This document shows positions 1 to 8,705 of a DNA stretch of 64,000 nt, piece after piece. The stretch spans positions 8,060,001 to 8,124,000 of the forward strand of contig NZ_CP082301.1 in NCBI RefSeq assembly GCF_019880305.1. Reading direction: 5' to 3'. The notes under the pieces are model-generated. The model did no database searches. It was given only the letters and a program-made list of their open reading frames with translations, and was not told the DNA's origin. The translations under genes were made by a program, and so were the position numbers. This DNA is from Streptomyces decoyicus. GTDB taxonomy: Bacteria; Actinomycetota; Actinomycetes; Streptomycetales; Streptomycetaceae. The first letter of the stretch is position 1. Every line of letters begins with the position of its first letter.

Positions 1-1757
1 CGGCACGCAGCGTGCGCGGTGATGTCGAGGCCGGATTCGAGGCGGCGGCCCACCGGCTCGACGCGACGTACCATTTCGCAGCGAACCACCACAACCCCAT
101 CGAGCCCTCGGCCACCACAGCGGTCTGGGACGGCGACCGGCTCACCCTCTACGACGCCACCCAGGGAATCGTGGCCAGCCAGAGCACCGTGGCGGCGCTG
201 CTGGGCATCCCCCCGTCGAAGGTACGGGTCCGTGCCTCGTACGTCGGCGGGGGATTCGGCTGCAAAGCCATGATCTGGCCGCACGTCACCCTGGCGGCCA
301 TGGCCGCACGGCATGTGCGGCGCCCCGTCAAGCTGGCGCTCACCCGCGAGCAGATGTTCACCTCCTGCGGCCACCGCGAGGAGCAGGAGCAGCGCGTCGA
401 ACTCGGCGCCACGGACGACGGCCGGCTCACCGCCCTGCGTCACCACAAGCTCTCGCTGACCTCTCCCTTCGACGAATGGGCCGAACCCTCGCTCAGCATC
501 GCCTCGCAGGCCTACGCCTGCCCCAACTACGAAGGCGTCTACCGGCTGATCCGCAGCAACACCATGACGCCCACCTTCACCCGCGGCCCCGGCGAGACCA
601 CAGGCATGTACGCCCTGGAATGCCTGATGGACGAGCTCGCCCACCGCATCGGCATCGACCCGGTGCAGTTGCGGCTGCGCAACCACGCCGATGCCGACCC
701 CAACACCGGCCACCCGTGGTCGAGCGACGGCGCGGAGGAGTGCTACCGCCGCGGCGCGGCCCGCTTCGACTGGCAGTCGCGCAACCCCGAACCCCGCTCC
801 GAGCGGGACGGCAACTGGCTCATCGGCAAAGGCATGGCCACCGCCGGGTATCCGGTGTTCTTCCCCATGCAGCCGCAACGCGCCCGGGCCCGTCTCTACG
901 CCGACGGGTCCGCCGTGGTGCAGGCCGGCACACAGGACTTCGGCACCGGATCGGGTACCGCGATGACCCAGGTCGCCGCCGACGGCCTGGGCGTCTCCGT
1001 GGAGAATGTCCGGTTCGAGTACGGCGACACCGACCTGCCGAATGTCGCGGCCGCGGTCGGCTCGGCAGGCGCCGGCATGCTCAGTGCCGCGGTGCACACG
1101 GCGGTCACCACGCTCCGCGACCAGATGATCGAGCAGGCGATCGCGGACCCCGACTCCCCGCTGCACCAGGCGGACCCGGCCGCCGTCGTGGCCCGCGGCG
1201 GGCGGATGGAGCTGCGGGACGAGCCCGGCAGCGGCGAGTCCTACCGTGACCTGATGCAGCGTCACTTCATGACCGACATGGATGCGCTCGGCAGCTGGCA
1301 GCCGCCGCCACCGAACGTCCCCTACGGGCTCGCCACCTTCGGGGCCCAGTTCGCGGAGGCCGTCGACCCGGACCTCGGGGTGGTCCGCGTACGCCGGATG
1401 GTCGGCGCCTTCGCCCCGGGCCGGATCCTCAACGCCAGGACCGCGCACAGCCAGGTCATGGGCGGCATGCTCTGGGGGCTCGGCCAGGCACTGCTGGAGG
1501 GCAGCCTGGTCGACACCCGCGACGGCCGCTGGGCGAACGCAAGCCTCGGGGAGTACCTCGTACCGGTCAACGCCGACGCGCCGGACGTCGACATCGAGTT
1601 CGTGGAGGTCACGGACACGGTCGTCAACCCGCTGGGCGTCAAGGGCCTCGGAGAGGTCGGCATGGTCGGCGCCGCGGCGGCCATCGCCAACGCCGTCTTC
1701 CACGCGACCGGCTACCGGGCCAGGGAACTGCCGATCAGGATCGAGCACCTGCTGTAG
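1..1757 (+). CDS. Molybdenum hydroxylase large subunit, xanthine dehydrogenase/aldehyde oxidase family (5' truncated by window)
   Basis: C-terminal part of a molybdopterin-cytosine-dinucleotide-binding large subunit of the xanthine oxidase family, which hydroxylates aldehydes or N-heterocycles using molybdenum. The frame is open from the first bases of the window, so the true start lies to the left; about 585 residues are visible of a family usually 700-780 long. Family signatures seen: YVGGGFGCKA, TRGPGETTGMYALE, the glycine-rich QDFGTGSGTAMTQV, and near the end GVKGLGEVGMVGAAAAIANAV, whose Glu sits where the catalytic Glu lies in this family. FAD and 2Fe-2S subunits would be expected upstream, outside the window. 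The substrate cannot be inferred. Confidence 0.93.
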   Translation, partial: ARSVRGDVEAGFEAAAHRLDATYHFAANHHNPIEPSATTAVWDGDRLTLYDATQGIVASQSTVAALLGIPPSKVRVRASYVGGGFGCKAMIWPHVTLAAMAARHVRRPVKLALTREQMFTSCGHREEQEQRVELGATDDGRLTALRHHKLSLTSPFDEWAEPSLSIASQAYACPNYEGVYRLIRSNTMTPTFTRGPGETTGMYALECLMDELAHRIGIDPVQLRLRNHADADPNTGHPWSSDGAEECYRRGAARFDWQSRNPEPRSERDGNWLIGKGMATAGYPVFFPMQPQRARARLYADGSAVVQAGTQDFGTGSGTAMTQVAADGLGVSVENVRFEYGDTDLPNVAAAVGSAGAGMLSAAVHTAVTTLRDQMIEQAIADPDSPLHQADPAAVVARGGRMELRDEPGSGESYRDLMQRHFMTDMDALGSWQPPPPNVPYGLATFGAQFAEAVDPDLGVVRVRRMVGAFAPGRILNARTAHSQVMGGMLWGLGQALLEGSLVDTRDGRWANASLGEYLVPVNADAPDVDIEFVEVTDTVVNPLGVKGLGEVGMVGAAAAIANAVFHATGYRARELPIRIEHLL

Positions 1758-1847
1758 CGCCGCCCTGCCCCTGCCCGGCCGGTCTGCCCCGGCAGATCCC
1801 CGGCCTTACGCCCAGCCCGGACCGTGACCGCTGCCCCGCGGAGCCCA

Positions 1848-1866
1848 TGACGGATGATGTCCGTCA
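1848..1866. terminator. Perfect 7-bp inverted repeat between the hydroxylase and two-component genes
   Basis: TGACGGA, a 5-nt loop and TCCGTCA form a perfect inverted repeat 90 bp after the hydroxylase stop and 24 bp before the response-regulator start. It could end the upstream message or be an operator for the regulator downstream. There is no T-run, so the assignment is tentative. Confidence 0.35.
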
Positions 1867-1890
1867 GGCGGCGGTACCACGGAGGCGCGC

Positions 1891-2601
1891 ATGTACGGAC
1901 AAAGCAGTACCGGCCGGGTCCTGCTGGTGGATGACGACGCGGCGATCCGGCGGTCGCTCGGGCGCGGCCTGCGGCTGAACGGCTTCACCGTGGGCCTGGC
2001 GGACGGCGGCCGGGCCGCGCTGGAGCGGCTGGCCGAGGCGCCGCCGGACGTCATGGTCCTCGACATCTCGATGCCCGACCTCGACGGCATCGCGGTGTGC
2101 CGGCGGCTCCGGGAGAACGGCGACGACATACCCGTGCTGATGCTGTCCGCGCTCGACGAGGTCACCGACCGGGTGGCCGGACTGCAAGCAGGCGGCGACG
2201 ACTACCTCGTCAAACCGTTCGCCCTGGACGAGCTGGTGCTGCGCCTGCACGCACTGCTGCGGCGCAGACCGCCCGCCCCCACCGATGCCGTACGCGTCGG
2301 CGGTCTCGCGCTCGACACCGCGGCGCACCGCGCACGGCTCGACGACCGGGAGGTGGCGCTGACGCGACGCGAATTCGCCCTGCTGGAGGTCCTGGCCCGG
2401 AACGCCGGGCAGGTGCTCACCCGCGACCAGCTTCTGGAGCGCGTGTGGGGCTACGACTTCGAGGTGCGCACCGACGCCGTGGACACCTTCGTCAGCTATC
2501 TGCGGCGCAAGCTGGAAGCCGGCGGGCGGAGCCGGATCGTGCACACGGTGCGCGGCGTCGGCTTTGTGCTGCGGGACGACGAGAGCGGCCCGGCGCGATG
2601 A
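1891..2601 (+). CDS. OmpR/PhoB-type response regulator
   Basis: DNA-binding response regulator of 236 residues. The receiver domain spans about residues 8-122, with acidic pocket D14/D15, phosphoacceptor D58 (VLDISMPD) and K108 (YLVKPF). A winged-helix Trans_reg_C domain follows (about 135-230, ending in RIVHTVRGVGFVL). The ATG at 1891 has GGAGG 7 nt upstream. Its stop overlaps the next gene's start by 4 nt (ATGA), so it is co-translated with the histidine kinase. The targets are not evident; the two small exported proteins downstream are candidates by position only. Confidence 0.95.
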   Translation: MYGQSSTGRVLLVDDDAAIRRSLGRGLRLNGFTVGLADGGRAALERLAEAPPDVMVLDISMPDLDGIAVCRRLRENGDDIPVLMLSALDEVTDRVAGLQAGGDDYLVKPFALDELVLRLHALLRRRPPAPTDAVRVGGLALDTAAHRARLDDREVALTRREFALLEVLARNAGQVLTRDQLLERVWGYDFEVRTDAVDTFVSYLRRKLEAGGRSRIVHTVRGVGFVLRDDESGPAR

Positions 2602-4091
2602 GGCTGTCGACCCGGATCGCGCTCGTGGTCGGGATGGTGGTGCCGCTGCTGGTGGTGGTGTCCGGCTGGCTCCTGGTGCAGTTGGTGGGCAAGGATCTGC
2701 GCACCCAGGCGGACCAGCGTCTCGCCGAACGTGCGCAGAGCGTCGCCGTCGCCGCGCGCGGCCTGTTGCGCGCCACCTCCCACGACCGCCCGCGCGCCGA
2801 GCAGGCCCGCCAGCGGAAGCTGTTCACCGCGGCACTGGACGTCGGCGTCCGGTTGTCCGGCCCCGAGGGCACCGTCATGGACGGCCCGCAACCCGCCGCG
2901 TCGGTTCCCCTGCCCACAAGGACGCACCATCCCTCCACCGTGCGGTCACAGGGCAGGAGCTGGCGGGTGCTCGCCGTGCCGGTCACCGGCCGCGGTCGCG
3001 GAGTGCCGGGGACGCTGTGGCTGTTCTCCCCGGACACGGCACGCGACGCACAACTCGGCATGGTGCGCCGCAGAGTCGTCACGGTGGCACTGCTCGCCGC
3101 ACCCCTCGCCGGTGCCGCGGCCTGGCTGCTCGCCGCCCGCGCGGCCCGGCCGCTGCGGCGCCTCCAGCAGGCCGCCGGCGGCCTCGACCCGCACACCAGC
3201 GCCGCTCGGCTGGATCACGCCCCGACCCGGATCACCGAGGTCGACGACCTCGCCCGCACGCTACAGACGTTCCTGACCCGGTACGACGAGCAGGCCGCCC
3301 GCACCGCCGAGGCGCTGGCCTCGGCACGCTCGTTCTCCGCCGCCGCGTCCCACGAACTGCGCACACCGCTGATGAGCATGCAGACCAACCTCGACATCCT
3401 CGATGCGTTCCAGGATCTCGACGCCGCCGACCGGGCGGAGACCGTCGACGATCTGCGGCACGAACACGCCCGTCTGCTGGGCCTCCTGGTGATGCTCAGA
3501 GCACTTGCGCAGGGCGATCTGGTCGAGGCGGACTCCTTTGCCGTCATCGACCTGGCAGAGCTCGCCGACGAGGCGGTCGCCGACATCCGGCGCGGGCACC
3601 CCGGGGCCGAGGTGGTGGTCCACAGCAGCCCGGGGCTGACGATCCACGGATGGCGGCCCGGTCTGCGCTCGATGCTGGACAACCTCCTGACGAACGCGCT
3701 GGTCCATGGCCGGTCCGCCGAGGCGCGGACCCATGTCGCGCTCTCCCTCCGCGCCGGTGAGGAGGGCGGTTCGCCCCGTGTCGTGCTCGGTGTCGAGGAC
3801 CGGGGGCCGGGCGTGCCGCAGCAGCGCCGGGAGGCGATCTTCCAGCGTTTCCAGCGCCGTTCGGACAGCCCGGGTTCCGGCCTCGGTCTCACTCTGGTCG
3901 CGCAGCAGGCGGCCCTGCACCGGGCGAGGCTGCAGGTCCTGGACGGCCCCGGGGGCCGGGGCGCCCGCTTCGAGGTGACGTTCCCCGCCGCGCCCGCCCA
4001 CCGCCCTCAGCACACGGCACTGCCCGCGCACCGGGACTGGCTGGCGGACCCCGGGGACCGGCCACAAGGTTTCCACAAAGAGCGCCTCTAA
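2598..4091 (+). CDS. Membrane sensor histidine kinase (partner of the response regulator)
   Basis: 497-residue sensor kinase starting at the ATG in the ATGA overlap. One TM helix lies at about residues 7-30 and a second at about 160-182, enclosing an extracytoplasmic domain of about 130 residues. A HAMP-like linker follows. The dimerisation box is SFSAAASHELRTPLMSMQ with phosphoacceptor H252. The ATPase domain shows N-box LDNLLTNALVHG, G1 EDRGPGVP and G2 GSGLGLTLV. It forms a two-gene operon with the response regulator. The signal is unknown; the sensor domain is not one I recognise. Confidence 0.94.
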   Translation: MRLSTRIALVVGMVVPLLVVVSGWLLVQLVGKDLRTQADQRLAERAQSVAVAARGLLRATSHDRPRAEQARQRKLFTAALDVGVRLSGPEGTVMDGPQPAASVPLPTRTHHPSTVRSQGRSWRVLAVPVTGRGRGVPGTLWLFSPDTARDAQLGMVRRRVVTVALLAAPLAGAAAWLLAARAARPLRRLQQAAGGLDPHTSAARLDHAPTRITEVDDLARTLQTFLTRYDEQAARTAEALASARSFSAAASHELRTPLMSMQTNLDILDAFQDLDAADRAETVDDLRHEHARLLGLLVMLRALAQGDLVEADSFAVIDLAELADEAVADIRRGHPGAEVVVHSSPGLTIHGWRPGLRSMLDNLLTNALVHGRSAEARTHVALSLRAGEEGGSPRVVLGVEDRGPGVPQQRREAIFQRFQRRSDSPGSGLGLTLVAQQAALHRARLQVLDGPGGRGARFEVTFPAAPAHRPQHTALPAHRDWLADPGDRPQGFHKERL

Positions 4092-4143
4092 CTTCTCCTC
4101 GCAGGCGGGCACCGTGCCCGCCACGCCCCTGAGGAGAACCTTC

Positions 4144-4548
4144 ATGCGTACCCGGAACATCGCCCTCTCTTCGGTGGCTGCGGCCACCGCCCTGCTCGGT
4201 GTCGCGGGCACCGCCGCCGCGGACAGCACCCCGGCGCCCTCCGCCTCCGCCAAGTCGGCCGCCGGCGACGGTGCGCAGGCGCTGTGCAAGCGCGTCCCGA
4301 AGATCGAGAAGCGCATCCACCGGGCGCTTCAGCGTCTGCAGGGCAAGGCCGGGCGCCGCGGCTCCGTGGCGCGCCTGGAGAAGCGTGTGGAGAAGGCCAA
4401 GGCCGCCGGGCACACCGAGATCGCGAACTTCCTCGACCACAAGCTCACCCGCCGCAAGTCCCTCGTCCCCACCCTCCAGCAGCGGCAGAAGGACCTCGCC
4501 AAGGTCGCCACCTGGTGCCGCTCCCACCACAACGCGGCCTCGTCGTGA
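4144..4548 (+). CDS. Secreted, basic, helical small protein of unknown function
   Basis: 134 residues. An N-terminal Sec signal peptide of about 31 residues ends in AGTAAA-DST, followed by a short Ala/Ser/Pro linker. The rest is rich in Lys and Arg (KIEKRIHRALQRLQG, LEKRVEKAKAAGH) and predicted to be mostly helical with coiled-coil character; two cysteines (ALCKR and TWCRS) could pair. GAGGAGAAC 7 nt upstream supports the ATG at 4144 over an in-frame ATG 30 nt earlier. It lies 52 bp after the kinase gene, so it may be a target or accessory of that two-component system. I do not recognise a family. Confidence 0.8.
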   Translation: MRTRNIALSSVAAATALLGVAGTAAADSTPAPSASAKSAAGDGAQALCKRVPKIEKRIHRALQRLQGKAGRRGSVARLEKRVEKAKAAGHTEIANFLDHKLTRRKSLVPTLQQRQKDLAKVATWCRSHHNAASS

Positions 4549-4769
4549 CCCGCGCCGGCCAGGCTGCCGTATTCGCGGCCACCACCCTCCTGTGCGGGCT
4601 GCTCGTCGCCGGATGCGGCAACGGGGTGCGCACCGAGGGCGACACCCCGCACGCGACACCGTCGCCCGCCTCGCCGGCACCCACCGATCTGTCGGACCTG
4701 CGCAAGCTGGTCGACGGTGCCGAGAGCGCGGCCGCGGCCGCGGACTCCGATGCGGCCGCGGACCGCTGA
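4545..4769 (+). CDS. Small putative lipoprotein
   Basis: 74-residue reading frame from a GTG that overlaps the previous stop by 4 nt (GTGA), which suggests translational coupling. Arg is followed by a hydrophobic stretch and the lipobox LLVAGC, so a lipid-anchored product is expected. The rest is a low-complexity Ala/Pro/Thr tail with an SDLRKLVDGAESAAAAAD helix. It probably acts at the membrane together with the secreted protein encoded just before it. The function is unknown. Confidence 0.62.
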   Translation: MTRAGQAAVFAATTLLCGLLVAGCGNGVRTEGDTPHATPSPASPAPTDLSDLRKLVDGAESAAAAADSDAAADR

Positions 4770-4891
4770 GTCCTCACCGAAGACGACGCGTACGCCCCAC
4801 CCTGCCGGAGGGGCGTACGGGGAACGGGGGGCGGCGTACGGCGAGACGCCAACACCTCTGGGGGACGTTGACCTGGGTCCGGCGACCCGGG

Positions 4892-5551
4892 TCAGTCCTC
4901 CGCCCGCTGGGTGACGGGAGCCTCCGTGCGGTCACCCGGGAACTCGTACCACCGGCGCCGTAGACAGACATAGCGCGCATCGGCCTCGACGAGACGGAGG
5001 AAGGCCATGACGGTCTCACTCAGCCGCTCCTGTAGCGCGGGATCGGTCAGCTGCCCGTCTTCGGCGAAGCCCTGGTGAGCCGCGGCAAGGCTGAACATGT
5101 CGGGGTAGACGCGGGTGCCGAGATGCTCCAGCGGAACCCTCAGCGCCCACAGCCCCCGGTTGCCGCCGACGAGCGAGGGGGAAGCGGAGAGCAGCAGCGC
5201 GTGCTTGGTCTTGAACGGCTGCGGCCGGACCCGCGACACCCAGTCGATCGCGTTCTTCACGACTCCCGGCACGGACGCGTTGTACTCGGGGGAGGCCAGT
5301 ACGAAGGCGTCACATCGCTCCAGCCGGTCACGCAGCGCCAGAGCACCCTCCGGCAGCCCGTGTGCGGCCTCCACGTCGCCGTCGTACAGCGGCATGTCGA
5401 AGTCCCGCATCGCGGCGAGGTCGACGACCGCGCCGGCGTCCGTCATCATGCGGCCGACGAGGGAAGCCAGCCGGGCATTGCTCGATCCCGCCCGCAGCGA
5501 GGCGCCGAGCACAAGGACGTGCAGCGGTCCGGGGTGTGCATCCATGGGCAT
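4892..5551 (-). CDS. NADPH-dependent FMN reductase family protein
   Basis: Flavodoxin-fold reductase of 219 residues that uses NAD(P)H to reduce FMN or, in relatives, quinones, azo dyes or chromate. Family marks: LVLGASLRAGSSNARLA at the N-terminus (phosphate loop), MPLYDGD, and ASPEYNASVPGVVKNAIDW. The start was set at 5551 because GGAAGGA lies 7 nt upstream; a longer in-frame start at 5596 lacks such a site. It stands alone, convergent with the lipoprotein gene. The physiological substrate is not deducible. Confidence 0.9.
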   Translation of the reverse strand: MPMDAHPGPLHVLVLGASLRAGSSNARLASLVGRMMTDAGAVVDLAAMRDFDMPLYDGDVEAAHGLPEGALALRDRLERCDAFVLASPEYNASVPGVVKNAIDWVSRVRPQPFKTKHALLLSASPSLVGGNRGLWALRVPLEHLGTRVYPDMFSLAAAHQGFAEDGQLTDPALQERLSETVMAFLRLVEADARYVCLRRRWYEFPGDRTEAPVTQRAED

Positions 5552-5737
5552 GGTGACGTCCTTCCGGCACATGAATGCGCGTGCCCGTTGCCGCACTCAC
5601 GCGGCCACCGCCTGGGGTGACGAAAGCGTACAGGCGGACCGGCGGCACACCCGGTACCCACCACGCCATGTCCTGACCGGCTCCACCGGGCCCTGGCCGA
5701 CACCGGGCCCGCAGGAGCCGATGCCGGCCCGGCGCTC

Positions 5738-5995
5738 CTATGCGTAGGCGCTGCGGGCCCGGTTCCGGGCGGCCCGACGCCGCATGGCGCGCCGCTCGTC
5801 CTCGCTCATCCCGCCCCAGACTCCTGCGTCCTGGCGGGATTCCAGTGCCCACTGCAGGCACTGCCCCATCACCGGGCAGCGACGGCAGACGGCCTTGGCC
5901 TCCTCGATCTGGAGGAGCGCCGGGCCCGTATTGCCGACGGGAAAGAAAATTTCGGGATCTACTTCGCGGCACACCGCGTCGTGACGCCAGTCCAT
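5738..5995 (-). CDS. WhiB-like iron-sulfur regulator (WblE-type)
   Basis: 85-residue Wbl protein. Four cysteines (C9, C37, C40, C46) would hold a [4Fe-4S] cluster; the turn GVWGG (58-62) and a basic C-terminal tail for DNA contact follow. The composition (MDWRHDAVCRE, FFPVGNTGPALLQIEEAK) is close to the WblE branch, which is normally a conserved core gene, so this may be a second copy. Wbl proteins bind sigma region 4 and respond to redox or nitric oxide; hmp and nsrR are 8 kb away, but no direct link is visible. Confidence 0.92.
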   Translation of the reverse strand: MDWRHDAVCREVDPEIFFPVGNTGPALLQIEEAKAVCRRCPVMGQCLQWALESRQDAGVWGGMSEDERRAMRRRAARNRARSAYA

Positions 5996-6301
5996 GATTG
6001 CCTCCGTTCTCCGCGGCCGAGCGCGGTCGAGTCCACTACGGCGAGGTGCCGGGCGCTGTGCACGTCCTCAATTTCCTTGCCCGGCCGTCCTGTTGTCCTC
6101 GCGTGCCCGATCCTGTGCCCGCAATGCGCCGCCGTCGCCGGCCGGCGCTTCCGGTCGGGCACGGCCCGACCACCCTTGCTTTCGGCCACCGCCCCGCCTA
6201 CCCCGAGTTCCGCGCGGCACTCCTGCACCGCGCAGACCACGGGTGCCGCGCCCGTCTCGGAGTGCAACCGGGGCCTACGGGACGGCCCTTAAGGCCGCCC
6301 C
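5996..6301. other. Gene-free leader region upstream of the WhiB-like gene
   Basis: About 300 bp without a convincing gene. Long upstream regions are usual for wbl genes, so it probably holds the wbl promoter. A small GGCC-TTAA-GGCC palindrome sits just before the kinase-like remnant at 6302. I could not pick a confident -10/-35 pair. Confidence 0.4.
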
Positions 6302-6427
6302 ATGGTCACTGTGCTGGTCAACGGCTTGCCCGGAGCCGGGAAGACGGCGCTTGCGCGGGCTCTGGCGGACGAGTTGCGGCCGGTCGACGTACCCGCCCTT
6401 GCGGCTCTGCGCGCAGACGTCCCCTGA
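6302..6427 (+). pseudogene. N-terminal stub of a P-loop NTPase/kinase gene
   Basis: A 41-codon frame starting MVTVLVNGLPGAGKTALARA has a perfect Walker A motif (GLPGAGKT), followed by only about 20 more residues and a stop. Full-length AAA/adenylate-kinase-like relatives run 150-200 residues with lid and Walker B segments, absent here. The downstream 90 bp contain the promoter and RBS of the cyclodeaminase gene. The stub therefore looks like the left end of a deletion that removed the rest of the gene. Confidence 0.6.
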
Positions 6428-6518
6428 GAATCCCAGAAAGATCACGCACGGGGCTACGGCCGCTCCCTCGGCCCGGCGTAACGTCGGCCGTACAGCTGTG
6501 ATCAGGAGGTTGAGACGA

Positions 6519-7508
6519 ATGCTGGTTATCGGGCGCTCGCAGGTCGAGGCGCTGCTCGATCCGGATGCGCTGATCGACGCCCTGGCGTCGGCGATGGTGG
6601 ACCTGAGCGCGGGCCGCGCTTCCTCTCCGGACCGGGTCGCCGCCCTGGTACCCGAACGGGACGGTTTCCTGGCAGCCATGCCGGGTTACGTACCCTCGGC
6701 CGGGGTCCTCATGAGCAAGCTGGTCTCCGTCTTCCCGCACAACGGCGGCACCCCCGTTCCGACCCACCAGGCGCTGATCGTCGTCTTCGACCCGCACACC
6801 GGGGAGCCCGCGGCGCTGCTGGACGGCACGGCCATCACCGCGGCGCGGACCGCCGCCTGTTCGGCTCTCTCCGCGCGCCTGCTGGCCCGGGAGGACGCCT
6901 CGGTGCTCGCGGTTCTGGGCACCGGAGCTCAGGCCCGGTCGCATGCCGAGGCGATGTGCCGGGTCCGCCCGATCCGGCACATTCGCGTGGCGGGCCGCGA
7001 CCGGGCGAAGGCGACCGCCCTGGCCGATGTGCTGTCATCCGAACTCCAGGTCCCCGCCGAGGCGGCAGCGAGCTACGCCGAGGCACTGGACGGCGCGGAG
7101 ATCGCCGCCGCGACCACCCACGCCGTCGAGCCCGTGATCCGCCGTTCCTGGCTGACACCGGGCGTGCATGTGACTTCGGTGGGCTTCAACCCGGACGGCC
7201 GCGAGATCGACGACGCCACGGTTGCCGAAGCGCTGGTGTGCGTCGAGTCGCGACAGGCGGCCCTGGCACCCTTCCCGGCGGGCAGCAACGACCTGCTGCT
7301 CCCCCTTCGCGAGGGCGTCATCACGGAGGCCCATGTGCACGCCGAGCTGGGCGAACTCATCTCCGGCAGCAAGCCGGGCCGCACCTCTCCGGACCAGATC
7401 ACCCTCTACAAGTCCGTAGGTGTGGCGGTGCAGGACGCGGCCGCCGCCGCCCTTGTCGTCGCGGCTGCCCGCGAACAGTCGGCGGGGTCGGACATCCGGC
7501 TGGAATGA
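6519..7508 (+). CDS. Ornithine cyclodeaminase / mu-crystallin family protein
   Basis: 329-residue NAD(P)-binding protein. Family members include ornithine cyclodeaminase, alanine dehydrogenases and ketimine reductases. Seen: substrate-side Lys in VLMSKLVSVFPHN, dinucleotide motif LGTGAQARSHAEAM, the SVGFNPDGREID segment carrying the catalytic-type Asp, and the C-terminal DQITLYKSVGVAVQD signature. AGGAGG lies 9 nt before the ATG at 6519. It stands near a DUF6506 gene and a CPT-like kinase on the same strand. The substrate cannot be read from the sequence; imine reduction or amino acid deamination are both possible. Confidence 0.92.
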   Translation: MLVIGRSQVEALLDPDALIDALASAMVDLSAGRASSPDRVAALVPERDGFLAAMPGYVPSAGVLMSKLVSVFPHNGGTPVPTHQALIVVFDPHTGEPAALLDGTAITAARTAACSALSARLLAREDASVLAVLGTGAQARSHAEAMCRVRPIRHIRVAGRDRAKATALADVLSSELQVPAEAAASYAEALDGAEIAAATTHAVEPVIRRSWLTPGVHVTSVGFNPDGREIDDATVAEALVCVESRQAALAPFPAGSNDLLLPLREGVITEAHVHAELGELISGSKPGRTSPDQITLYKSVGVAVQDAAAAALVVAAAREQSAGSDIRLE

Positions 7509-7669
7509 CCCACGGACGCCGGGGGAGCGCCTGCGAAGCGACGCTGCGCGCGTCGACCGCCCGGCGGCGCGGGTCACGATGCAGCGTTTTCCGGCCACTC
7601 GGAGGGCGAGCTCACTCCCGTCTGGTTGGGTGGCGAGGACATCGACGGCTGAACGAGGAGGCTGAGCTC

Positions 7670-7969
7670 ATGGCGCTCACCCACTGGGGCTTCATTTACA
7701 CCGCGGCAGGCAGCGACGCGAGCAACAGCATCAACGTGGTCGACACCGGCCGGTGCCGCACCGTGCTGGTGGGGGTCGAAAAGCCGGAGGAGGGCATCGA
7801 GGCCGCCCGCCGCCTCGTCGACGAGGGCGTGCAACTCATCGAACTGTGCGGCGGTTTCGGGCCGGTATGGGCCGGGCGGATCATCGAGGCGATCGAGGGC
7901 GCGGTCCCCGTGGGCGTGGTCGGCTACGGCCCCGAAGCGGTTGATCAGGTCCACGCGATCTTCTCCTGA
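7670..7969 (+). CDS. DUF6506 family protein
   Basis: Small 99-residue protein starting MALTHWGFIYTAAGSD and ending VDQVHAIFS. The pattern of an N-terminal beta strand, a Gly-rich ELCGGFGPVW turn and an alternating alpha/beta C-terminus resembles the uncharacterised DUF6506 family. GAGGAG about 9 nt upstream of the ATG supports the start. The next gene follows after 31 bp on the same strand, so the two may be co-transcribed. No catalytic residues can be named. Confidence 0.82.
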   Translation: MALTHWGFIYTAAGSDASNSINVVDTGRCRTVLVGVEKPEEGIEAARRLVDEGVQLIELCGGFGPVWAGRIIEAIEGAVPVGVVGYGPEAVDQVHAIFS

Positions 7970-8000
7970 CCGCCCGGCACATCAGCGAAAAGGATCCGGG

Positions 8001-8642
8001 ATGCCCCAGGAGAGCAGCCACCTGAACGAGTCGCCGACGTCCCACGCCGACGGCGCGGACGCCCCTCACGGCGGGCACATCGGGCGCATCATCTTCCTGA
8101 ACGGCACCTCCAGCTCCGGAAAGTCGAGCATCGCCCGGGAACTCCTGCTCACCCTGGACGAGACGTACTTCCACATGCCCGTTGATGCCTTCCACGCCAT
8201 GCGATCCCGCCACGAGGTGTCACCGGAAGAGCTGCCCGCCATTCTTCGTCGTACATGGAGGGGCTTCCATCGCGCGGTCGCCGGAATGACGGCAGGCGGC
8301 AACAACGTGGTGGTGGACCATGTGCTGAGCGAGCCGTGGCGTCTGCTGGACTGCCTCGAGCTCTTCCCTCCCCGGAATGTCGTCCTGGTCGGCGTGCGCT
8401 GTCCGCTCCAGGAACTGGAACGGCGCGAGACCCGGCGAGGCGACCGTCCGGTGGGGCTGGCGGCCCGCCAGTGGGATCAGGTCCACGCCCACGGCCTGTA
8501 CGACATCGAGTGCGACACCGCCACGACCGGCGCGGAGGATTGTGCGCGGCAGATCAAGGATTTCCTGCCGCGACGACCCGCGCCTACCGCGTTCGAGCAG
8601 CTGAGGGCCAAGCTCCGCCCTGACCTGCCGGCAGCGGGCTGA
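8001..8642 (+). CDS. Chloramphenicol phosphotransferase-like kinase
   Basis: 213-residue P-loop kinase with Walker A GTSSSGKS (residues 35-42) followed by PVDAFHAM, where D62 matches the catalytic Asp of S. venezuelae CPT. The CPT-type stretch VRCPLQELERRETRRGDR follows, with a lid-like Arg-rich region. CPT phosphorylates chloramphenicol for self-protection, but many homologues are orphan kinases. A 26-residue hydrophilic N-terminal extension precedes the domain. AAAGGATCC lies 4-12 nt upstream. The natural substrate is uncertain. Confidence 0.86.
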   Translation: MPQESSHLNESPTSHADGADAPHGGHIGRIIFLNGTSSSGKSSIARELLLTLDETYFHMPVDAFHAMRSRHEVSPEELPAILRRTWRGFHRAVAGMTAGGNNVVVDHVLSEPWRLLDCLELFPPRNVVLVGVRCPLQELERRETRRGDRPVGLAARQWDQVHAHGLYDIECDTATTGAEDCARQIKDFLPRRPAPTAFEQLRAKLRPDLPAAG

Positions 8643-8705
8643 CGCCAATCAGGCGGCAACTGCGGTCACGACGGGTGTCCGCCTACGGACACCCTCGGAC
8701 ACCCC

